64,000 nucleotides of DNA from Stictocephala bisonia (lineage: Eukaryota; Arthropoda; Insecta; Hemiptera; Membracidae), in NCBI GenBank assembly GCA_035578905.1, contig JAQJVL010000278.1, positions 434,001 to 498,000 on the forward strand. Direction: 5' to 3'. The first letter of the stretch is position 1. Each line of letters begins with the position of its first letter. The translations under genes were made by a program, and so were the position numbers. The notes beneath the pieces were generated by a model that was given only the letters and a program-made list of their open reading frames with translations, searched no databases and was not told the DNA's origin. Below are positions 40,701-52,700 of this stretch, piece after piece.

Positions 40701-43700
40701 AACGCCACAAAAGTAGTGTAATAGATGTAAGAAGTGTTAGGGGAGCAGAATGCGGGACGGATCACTCACTGGTTCTAGTCAAAATAGCCCAAAGAATAGC
40801 GATTCAGAAAAGAAAAGAAAAAAGTTGTAATGCAGATATATACACAGGAAAACTAAAAGACAAACAAGTAACAAGTGAATTTAAGCTGAAACTGCAGAAC
40901 AGGTTTGAAGTTCTACAAGACCTTCAAATAGAAGAGGAAGATGTAAATAAAAACTGGAACGGCTTTAAGGAAAATATAATCGAAATAGCAAGAGAAGTCT
41001 GTGGGAAAAAGAAAAGAGCCAACAAAAAACCTTGGTTTGATGAGGAATGTGAAATAAAGGTAACAGAACGGAGGGAGAAGAAGAGGACCTGGATAAACAG
41101 CAATTCCATAGAGGATAAAGAACGATACAACGAGATAAACCGAGAAACAAGCACGATATTGAGAAAGAAGAAAAGAAGGTACATAAACAGCTTGATTGAG
41201 AAAGCAGAACAAGAACGCACAGCAAACAATGCAAGAGTTTTATAAAAAAGTAAGGTTTTTCAAAAGAGGATTCACTCCGAATCCATGTGGTGTGAAGAAC
41301 AAAGAGGGAATTGTAGTAACTGAGACTCAGCAAGTTATAGAAAGATGGAGAGAATATTTTTGTGAGCTGTTAAATGTAGAAGGAGTGGACATCGCACCAG
41401 ACGAGGATAACGAAGATATATACTATCATGTACAGCCAAAAGTAGAAACACCAACCAAAGAAGAAGTCGAAGCAGCAGTTAAAGCTTTAAAAAACAATAG
41501 AGCCCCTGGTAGGGATGAAATACCTGCAGAGCTTCTAAAGAAGGGAGGAGATATAGTTATAGACAAGCTATGGGAATTAATAAAAATAATATGGGAAAGA
41601 GAAGAAATACCAAATGATTGGAGAGAAGCAATAGTTGTTCCCATACACAAGAAAGGAGAGAAAGAAGAGTGTAGTAATTTTAGAGGCATCTCACTCCTTA
41701 GCATACCTTATAAAGTTTTATCTAAGATAGTATTAAGTCGTATTGAAGAGTATACATGCGAATTAATCCTAGAGCATCAGGCAGGTTTTATGAAAGGCAG
41801 GTCAACAACGAATCAAATATTTATTCTTAAAGAAATTATATCGAAGTACTGGGAGTTTAATAAAGAAATTTTTGTAATATTTATTGATCTCCAAAAAGCA
41901 TATGATAGTTTAAATAGAGAGAGACTGTGGAAAAAGATGGACAAGTTTGGGATTCCAATAAAGCTGATAAATCTTGCTAGAACATGTATGATTGACTCCA
42001 CAGGCTCAGTACAAGTAAATGGAAGTTTCGGAACCCTTCAGAATCAATGCAGGTGTAAGACAGGGTGATGGACTCTCCCCAATCCTCTTCAACCTAGCGA
42101 TAGAAGAAGCTCTCCAAAAGGTAGCAAAAATGGATGGAGGAATAACAATTGGCTCCAAAATTAATGTACTGGCATTCGCAGACGATGTAGTAATTTTTGC
42201 AGAAAATTTAGAAGACGTACGGCTGCTAACAAAATTATTCATGGAAGAAACAGAACAATTAGGTCTAAAAGTAAATGATGAAAAAACCAAATATATGCAA
42301 TTTGCCAGAAACCCAATTAACATAAATCAAGACACTCTCCAAGTAGAAGGCCATGAATTTGAAAAGGTAGATTCTTTTAAATATTTAGGCGTTGTAATAT
42401 CTAGAGAAAACAAAGATGAAATAGAAATACAAAATAGGCTAAATCTTGCAAAAAGATGTTTTTACGCATGCAACAAACTAATGTCTTCAAAATTACTGTC
42501 ACAAACAACCAAAATTCGAATATATAAAACAATCATCAGTCCAGTATTGCTCTATGGAGCTGAAACATGGAAAATCAATAAAAAAGAAGAAAGGAAACTA
42601 ATTGTCTTTGAAAATAAGATCCTCAGAAAAATTTATGGGCCAATTTTTGAAGAAGGAGAGTGGAGAAGGAGACACAACAGGGAGTTGAGAGAACTTTACA
42701 GGGACCCGGATGTAGTTTGTGAATTTAAATGCAGAAGGATTAGATGGGCTGGAAATGTTTTAAGAAGAGAGGCGAATCATAATTTGAAACAAGTTATAAT
42801 GAGGAATCCCGAAGGAAGAAGACCGAGAGGAAGACCACGGCAAAAGTGGTGGAAACAAGTGAAGGGAGACCTGGAGCGATTGGGAGTGACTGAGGAAGAC
42901 GCGGAGGATAGAGACAGATGGAGGGACTTTGTTGGTGCGGCCAAATATCTTCTTAGATATGTGTGGCCATGGGAGTAAGTAAGAGTAAGAGTATTATTAT
43001 CAGCAAAATAAAACTAATACCTTTAGAAAAAAAGTAGAAATTAATATGAATGAAATGTTAATATGAAGAAATTAACATGAATGAAATGTTAATTTGAAGC
43101 AATTAACATGAATGAAATGTTAATATGAAGAAATTAACATGAATAAAATGTTAATATGAAGAAATTAATATGAATGAATGCAAGTTTAACCCTAATAGTG
43201 GCTAGAACACTACTCCTTGTTGGCAAGCTCTTTTGGGGGTTTGCATAAGTTTTATGAAAAATCGTACAAAATAAAATGATACAACGGATGATATTGACTA
43301 CTGTTTGTTTACCCATGCTTTGCTGCAGGATAAACATATACAAAGTAGTATTTTTTAATTAAAATTAACAATTTTAGGTTAGGTTAAAGGGCACTAGGCC
43401 AGGAATTAGTATATTGAAGAGATAGGACATCAGCAAACTTACCTTAGAAGACAAGTTCACTAACACCAGAGTAGTAGTAACATACACAAAATAAACACAT
43501 AATCACACAAATGTTCAATGCCACTGGCACTTTCTTTAGGTCAGTAGAGAGAGAGAGACTGACAAGGCTTCCACTATTGCTGGGTAGGTGGGTGTGGTCG
43601 GGGTTGTACATCCATAGAGCAACACTCAGATATTGATGCGGTTTTTAAATTAGTATATTATATATGAAGTTTGCTGATAGGGAAGGTGTCGAGGAGAAGT

Positions 43701-46700
43701 GGTCTATCTTATGTTCAGGTTAGGTGCTCACAGGTTTTTGTTATCCATTGGTGTGCTAATTCCATCCTTCGGAGTTGGGAACTATTGGCATGAGAAGGAA
43801 GGGATCTGATTACTTGAGTGGTGTAACACTGATCCAAATTTTGGTTATGGAAAACAACATGGGCAGAGACAGGTTTTTCAGGATTTTGGACTTTGCAATC
43901 ATGTCTATGGCCATTCATGCATTTTCGAAGGGTTTCTCTGGTAAGGCCGATATAATGGGCAGGACAGTGCTGGCACTTGAGTTGATAAATTAGATTGGTG
44001 GAATCACAGGAGTGATTTCCCAGGTATCTTGTAGTTTAAGGAGGTAGTGGAGCTGGTAAAAGATGTGGCTGGGAGATGAATAGGGCAAGTTTTGCAAGAT
44101 TTCTTGTTACAAGGATTAGAACCGGGTGGTTGCTGGTCTTTACGACAGGTCAGGATGTTGGGATCAAGTAACTTATAATGGACCAGGATTTGGCGGAGGT
44201 TTTTTTTTGTCTGAAAGTCACAGTAGGAGGTTTTTCAATGAGATCTTTGTTGTGGGGGAAGCTTTTAAGATGTTGAAGCCATCTTTCAGGATTTGGTTGA
44301 GTTTCTGTAGGCCATGGTGGTAATTAGTGACAAGGGGTAAGCATTGGGAACTACTTCTGGTTTGGGGTTGGTTTAAGGACAAGGCTAAACGGATTTGGTT
44401 TTTAATAAGGTTGGTAGGGTAACCTCTCTTTTGGAATGCACTGACAAGTTGGTTATTGTATTATTTAGGTTTCTGGGAGAGGAAATGATACGTTTGGCAT
44501 GGGTGGCTAGGCTATAGGGTAAGGAGCGTTTAGTGTTGTTGGGGTGACAGCTGGTACAGTGAAGGTATTGTTGTTTATTGGTGGGTTTGATGTGAATATC
44601 AGTTTGAAGGACACCGTCCCTCCAATCCAATTTAAACATCAAGGAAGACAATGTGTTCAGAGGAGGATTGCCAGGTGAAATTCAGGGATGAAAAGTTTTG
44701 TAGGCTTAGAAGACAGGTTTCAAGATTGGTTTCGGAGTCAGTCCAGATCATGAAAATATCATCGATGAAACGAAGCCAGCAGAGGAGTTGGACGAGTTGT
44801 TTTTGAAGGAAAGTTTTCTCCAATTTCCCCATGAACAGGTTGGCATAGGAAGGGGCCATGCGGGTACCCTTGATTTGGAAGTAGTTGATGCCAGAACTTT
44901 GGAAGTGGTTTTTTTCCAAGTATGAATTGAGTCAGCTGAACTAGGAAGGAAGTGCTAGGTTTGGTGTTTGGAGGGCGTTTATTGAGGAAGTACTCAATAG
45001 CAGGTAAGCCATGAGCGTGGGGTATATTGGTGTACAGTGAAGGGGCATCAATAGATAATAAGAAATTTGTTAATAGATAATAATATGTGTATTAAGTATC
45101 AGCACTTTATTTACCAGCAAATATATTAGCACTCCTAAAATAATATGAAATCAAAAGAAGAACTATAATTAATAGTAGTTTTAGATTTTACAAGGATTTT
45201 TGGATAATTACCTTCTTTAGAGATTTGGATAATTTTCCTTCAACCGCTGCAGTTGTAGCAGCCAAGGCCTCAGTTGTATCAACAAACTTAGAAAAATGCT
45301 TCAATTTAACCCTTAAATGAAATAAATTATTTATTAACTTAAACAGATCAATAGTTAGTTAATATCAAGTAGTATGAATAATTCACTATCTGTCAAATTA
45401 TGATTAAAGATGATCCACAACTTAATTAAATGTATTAAGCATACAGACCACAATGAATAGTAAAACAATGTATGATATTAAAAACATGAGAGATGCTCAA
45501 CCAGGACAGCTCCTAGTAACTTAAAAGACCAACATTTTTTGTAATTTGGTGTCATGTGCACATATGGTCTATCTATCTCTGTTATCCATCTATCTGTCTG
45601 TATGTATTTTTTACAAGAAGCTTAGTATCTCAAAAGTAACTTTGAGATAGAATTATGAAACTAAGTCAGAAGCTTGGTCTTATTAGTTTACATATTCCTT
45701 TAAAAAAATTAATTTCTGTAAATCAGTCTTTTTTAAATGAAAACCATTCTAAACTGTTAAGGCTAAATATTGTTAAAACCTGTAATATACATATCAATAT
45801 ATTAACCTTCAATTAGTCATGTCAAGGAAGATTCTTCCGTGCCTATTTTTGTTTGACCGTGTTGTACGCGGTCTGCTACCTAGGAACGTGACTATCCCAA
45901 CAGCTGTCACCCTATTCATGCCTGACCCCACCCCTCTCGTCCAGTTAGTTTGAGTCAGACGTTCGAGAGATAGGATTTTCCCAGGAAAAAGTTCCGTGTG
46001 CGACATAGTGTGCAACAGATTTTAATGTTCATTTCGAGTTATGTTTTGTTGTAAATAGGTGTAAATAACGGTTTTTTGTACTTTTTTTATTATTTGTTTC
46101 TAATAAAATGAATCCTATCGGAGAAAACAGAATCCAAGAACTGTTATTAGAAAGAATCTTCTGAAAGAGATGACATTTTATCGGGTGATAGTGGTGAAGA
46201 AGGCGATTTGGAAATTAGTGATCATCAGAAAGACTCGGAGCAATCAGAAGAGGACACAAACGACCCACCACATATAGCACCAGAAATCACCATCCCTGTG
46301 TATGATGTTCGGAGGAATACGAATTTCATGTTAGGCAAGGATGGTATCCATGCAGGCCTCCTCAGCCTAGGAATACTCGGCCAAGTAGGTGCACAAGGAG
46401 CGACCACACAATATACTCCGTATGCACCTACCCGGCCCACGAGGGGATGCTCGCAATGCTTTAACACCTATTGATTGTTGGAATTTATTTTTCAGCCAGC
46501 ATATGATTGACACCATTGTAAGATTCACAAATAAAAAAATTGAAGTTAAAAGACAAAACTTTTCCAGATACCGAGATGCTAAGAACACTGATATTACTGA
46601 AATTAAAGCACTATTGGGTTTATTGTACATGGCAGGTACTCTCAAGTCGTCGCACGAAAATTTGGACCATTTATATGCAACCAATTTTACTGGTGTGGAA

Positions 46701-49700
46701 TTTTTCCGTTCAACGATGTCATTGAGAAGGATTAGATTTTTATTGAGCAGTCTTCGGTTCGACGACGCTGAAACTAGAGAAGAGAGAAGACAAGTTGATA
46801 AGCTGGCCCCAATTCGCCAAATATTTGAAAATTTCAACCAGAACTGCATTTCAAACTACACTTTGGGAGAAAACTGTACTTACTATTGATGAGATGCTGG
46901 AACTCTTTAGGGGCCGCTGCCCTTTTAGGCAATACATTAAAATGAAACCAGCTAGATATGGGATAAAGGTATATGCCCTTGCCGACTCCAAGACTTTTTA
47001 TGGAAGCAATATGGAAGTCTACTGTGGCAAACAACTCAAGGTCCTTTTAACATCAGTAATAAGGCTACAGATGTTGTTCTACGACTTGTGCAACCGATTT
47101 CACAATCTGGACGAAATGTAACTGTTGATAATTTCTTTTGTTCTATTCCCCTTTGTGACGAGTTGGCACGAGTGCATAAGTTATCGCTTGTTGGAACAGT
47201 GAGGAAAAATAAAAGGGAACTTCCAGATATTGTAAAAGTTACCACTAACCGCCCAGTACACAGTAGCTTATTTCTATAGGGAAATAATAAAACCCTAGTT
47301 TCCTACAAACCCAAAGAAAAAGAAGTTGTATTGCTTCTTTCTTCCTTACATAATTCAGACGACATTGACCCTGAGAGTGGAGACTCATTAAAATCAGTAA
47401 TTCTCACCTATTACAATAAAACAAAGGAGGAGTGGACACCTTAGACAAATTGAAGGCGTCCTATAATGTTGGCAGAAAAACAAACCGGTGGCCTCTTTCC
47501 CTGTTTTATGCTCTATTGAACATTGGAGGGATAAGCGCAAATATAATTTACTTGTCAAATTCTCAAGAAAACATACCTCGAAGACATTTTCTAAAAACCC
47601 TTGCAAAATATTTGTGTAAGGATCACGTGACAAGAAGAGCTCACCAAGAAAATCTTCCCCGACTCTTGAAATTGCAAATGAGGAAACTGGCAGGCATTGA
47701 AGAGGAAGAACACCTACCTCGCCCCGTAGTAGGAGCATCGCGACAATGTGCTTACTGTACATGGAAAGAAAATTTAAAGACAATCGTTTCATGTGCCACG
47801 AGTGAAAGGTTCATCTGCAAGCAGCACACCACTTCACTATGTAATAACTGTGCTTCTGACTGAAACGCTGAAAACATTGCAGAAGAAGACTAAATCGTGA
47901 AAATATTTGTAAGCATGTATATATATGTATTAGTAATAATACAACACGCACACCCCCCTCCCCTAACACTAACCTCTCACTTACGCTTACACCAAAACAC
48001 ATCCCCCAACATCAACGCGCACACACAAACACCACCCCCACACATTAAAACATATTTATATGTTTTATTATATGCTTTTTTAAAATTTTAACATCTCTAT
48101 ATAATGTACTTATGTAGACTTAGTTAATAAAAGTTACTTTTGTAGCCTTTACATGTCTGTTTACTTAACCTGGAAGATTTTTCCGTGCACGACTGTGGAA
48201 CATTTTCCATACCTCTAATTGAAGGTTAAAGACTTTAGTCCCAGCACACACTGTGGTATAAATATTTAAAAGATCAAATAACAAAGACTTCATAGCTGAA
48301 GAATTCCTTTGATATATGACAACAATGTCCATGTCTCTCTGCTAACAAATGTTTGATCTAATCAATTTTATACAATAATGTGTAGAATTTAATGAACATG
48401 TTTGTATCTTACATGGTTTAATAAAATTTAAGGGTTTTGGGATATTTAGATTTAAATATTTTAAATTATTGCTATTTAAAAAGGCCCGGTGTACAGAAAT
48501 TAAATGCTTAAGGAATAAGTAAACTATTAAGACCAAGATTAATACTAAGTTTCATGATTTTATCTAAAAAAAATTCCGAGATATTAAGGTTTGTGTAAAA
48601 ATTATACATAGACTGAGACGTAAAATGGAGCAAGATAGACCATATGTTTACATGACACTATTTTTTTTGACCTATGAAATAACCTCCTGAACTTTGGCTG
48701 CCTACATACAGGACATCCTGTTTATAAGAGAAGAATGGTACACAATAAACCATTAGCATGAATCAAAAGACCAAGGTAAATAAAGATTAATCATCCAAAA
48801 CCCTTAATCAATTCCAACCCCTTTATTCAAATCTCATTTATACAGTACTATGTTTTCTTCTTGTATTGAATTTGTTTCTTATTCAGTAGGCCTAGTTATA
48901 CATATTGTTCTGAATTGTAAATCTAAAGAGGTTGATTTCTATAAAATAAGCTATGAAAACATATAAAGAAGGTAGAAAGTCATAAGTTCTTCAAAGAATA
49001 CATTTTCGCTTGTCTTTATGGAATATTATTATTATTCTGAATCGTTTTTTGTAGTTTAAGTATTTTTAAATCTAAAAGCATAAGTATGATTTAAAAAATT
49101 ATTTATAGTATTACACTTTTTTTTAATGGTTTCATTTAAAATAATGATCCAACGTGTAGATTGTTAAGACATCTTGAAATGAAATGAAATAGTTTTATTG
49201 CTTTTTGACAATATGTACATATCGTATAGCAAAAGTCATATTATAATAAAAATGATCCTACAAACTAATGATACATTAAGTGATGTGATAAAATAACTAT
49301 AGTAACAATTCCAGCAAAGCTTAGTGGGGGAGTTCATTCGTTCACAGATTAACGCATTCATTCACTACAAACACTCTTCTACAGCACTAACATTCATACA
49401 AGGATCTCTCCCGAGCTGTCCGCAAATTAGGAGTCAGCTATAAATTCACCCACAGAATAACAAGCGAGAGCCACTAAGTAGCCTTTTAATCGAGACTTGA
49501 ATTTGTTGAAATTTTGTTCCCTTTTTATATAATCTGGGAGAATGTTTAAAATTTTGACGCCTGCTACAGACGGTTTGCGTTCCAGGGCCGATGTACGGTG
49601 CCGAGCCACTCTAAAACTGTGACTACTTCTTGTTTCGTGTTGATGGATGTCGCTACCTCGTGTTAAATTACATTTGAATCTACAATAGAGTGCAGTCTCC

Positions 49701-52700
49701 AAAATGTAAATGCAAGGCAGCGTTAGCAAACCTAATTCCCTGAAGGACTGATATGTGAACCCTGAAGGACCTAATTCTTGAACTGCAGATATGTCATTGT
49801 GTTTATGCTTTGACAATAGAGTGATTAAAGTTAAAATGGATTAATTATCAATGACATGACATTTGGAAATGTCTATCAATGTTCTTTATTAACAACTGAA
49901 TTTATTCTTATTTTACACTCTTTTATAATTTTGAGTAAATACCTATTATTTACTTCTTTTTATGTATGAGAACAAAATATTGCTATAAACTAATAACCTG
50001 TATTATAATATAATATAATAAAATAATAACCTGTATTATTATACACATTAACTTTATGATTGTATTAAATTCAAAGTTTTGTTTATATTTATTTATGACT
50101 AGCAGAGTACCCGTCCTTCGTATAGGATTTACATTGGTATGTACAATAGTATGTGTTAAACTGTAAACTTACCACTTATTGTCTTGAAAGTTAGGTAAGG
50201 TATGTAGGCCTATCTACCGGCATCTGTATAGTGCAAAAGTGCTTTGTGGTTAGGTTTGATAACGTACGGAATTCATTACAGTATCTAGAAAAGAAGACTG
50301 TAGGTATTACACCCATCTCCCATGACGTCACATGGGCAAAATTGCAAAAATAAACACAGAAATACTTTTCTAATTCCCGTAGCTACAATTCCAGCTGACA
50401 GAGATAAATAAATTGTTTACTATTTAGCGGAATACTTCTATTTAATTGGTAGATTTAGTCACCTGTATTTAAAAGAATAAACAAACCAGCTGATTTCACC
50501 CATGTGACATCACAGTCTACTGCACAGCCTCTTTGTGATACCTACCGTATTTTCTAGTTACCATTGTATTTACTTCAGAACTATGGAAGTTTGTTTGTTT
50601 ATTCCAACAGCTGATTAATTAAACTATTATAAACAATCGTCAAATTGGTATTGCCATATGGCTTGCATTGGTACTGCTTAGAGCCCCTGAAGCAGTGCCC
50701 TGATGGAATTTCAAAATAAAGATAGGCGTATGTGTTAACCAGAGACCCTAAGAATGGCCATGCAAAATTTCAGCTGAAGGGGTCCAGTAGTTTTTGCGTG
50801 ATTGAGTAAAACACAGGCAGCATTAGATTTTTATATAATATTGTAGTAAGATTGACTTGCTACATATTCTTACATTATTACATGAGACGCCGACACAACG
50901 TTGTGCGTATTTTAAGGCGAATATGAATGGTTTTTTTTATGAGTGTAGGATGAGTGTAATCTGGTTACTAACTGAGTTCAACTGTTCCTCAGAAAGGGCA
51001 ATTTATTAATAGCCCAACAGCCAGGGCAACTAAGGGACCTACAGCTTTACGTGGAATCCGAACCACGTAGTGCTGGTCTGATTTTCAGCTAATTGACAAG
51101 CCTGATACTCAGTTATCTCCCCCACACAACATCCGCACAATGATTACCACCCAACATGGACACCCCAGACTTCTCTAGTAGTGTCCACGCCGATAGCAAC
51201 CACCAAGTATATATATGACTTACTAATATTGTAATGATTAGAGAAATATGACTTACTAATATTGTGATGATTAGAGAAATATGGCAATCAGTCATATAAA
51301 AATATGCTCCATTCTATTTATTTTAGTAAGCTAAATAAAATTTTAACTAAATATTACTAATATGTTCAGTTCCTTTAGTATTAAATTCAAATGGTTTAAA
51401 TGTTACTTCAGGTTTAAGAATTTTCTGACATTGGCTATGTTAGAAATTTATAATAATAGAGATTAGTAGCCTATATTGTATCAATTAACGATTTTTTTTC
51501 AATTATAGTATTACTATTATTATTATCATTTGCTGAATAACTATGATATTCAGGAAACATTTTAGAGATGTAGTACATGTGTCTTAATTCTTTCTAAACA
51601 ATACATTTCAGCTAAAAAAATCAAATACTCACACTTTATTTGCAGTTTCAGCAGATTGAAAGTCTTTATATAAATCATCTGTTTTTTGAAGTTTCTTTTC
51701 ATCCAGCAACTGTAAAATATTTACGTGTATTTGTTATTTTAAATTCAACATAGCTCTGTGTAGTTATTTCTATCAATGACAATGTGAACATAGCGTAACT
51801 ATGTTGTAAAAATTGAGTGTTCAACTTAACGACTTGGCCTGCCTTTTCCTCTAAGGCACATATTGAATGCAAGCTTGTTTTACTTATCAGTAATAAGGGG
51901 TCATCCATATAACGTAACAAAACTGTTGACCATTTATAATTCCCTCCTCCTGCTGTTGTACTTAGTACTTCTGAATTAACCTTGTCTCCATCTTGTTATA
52001 ACATGTTTTATTGTTGTTTTTCACTCAAATTAATTTTGACAATACATTTCATTTCCATGAAGAAGAAATATATAGTTGCATGAAAGTTTAAAATAAGTGA
52101 AAATTAACAAAATCATTATTTTTAGTTTTAAATAGTGATATCAATAGTGATACAACTTTTTCTGTATGAACCTGTTCTATATGTTTTCACATAAAACAGA
52201 AGGTATTGTACAAATAAAATATGTCTGTCAATTTGAAAATAATATTTTCGTTTAAAATTCGCCTTAAATGTCTTTATCCCCTTGAAAGCTTAGACAAGAT
52301 TGAATACTTAGAACTGTAGGTAAGTAAATGTTTTTCTTTCTCTAAATTATAAATGTACCCTAGTTGAAAAATTAATTTGATATCTCCTAATTAAACTGAC
52401 CAACTCATCACATCTCCTAGGCTAAAAAATATATATATATATTTATTATTTATTAACTCTGGCACATATTCCATATGTAGCCATTTAGTTATCAGTTGCA
52501 TATTAAATTCAATATTTCTCTAATTGTTATGTACGTATATTAGTAAAATAGTATTACCTTCATAAACACATTACATTATTATTATTCCTGTAAAGACCAC
52601 AATGCTAATAAAGTAGACAGCCTTAGCCTACAGGTCTTACGTTAAAATGTAAAATAACTGTGCCAGTAAAATCATACTCACTTTAAAAATAGCATATCCA

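Noticed and set aside
40913..41333. Several phenylalanine- and serine-rich minus-strand open frames of about 100 codons
   Set aside because: They are shadows of the lysine- and glutamate-rich RTE protein on the other strand.
43383..43530. Hammerhead ribozyme in the Penelope 3' end, since such elements often carry one
   Set aside because: The candidate core reads CTGATGT, not CTGATGA, and no paired GAAA and cleavage-site segment was found.
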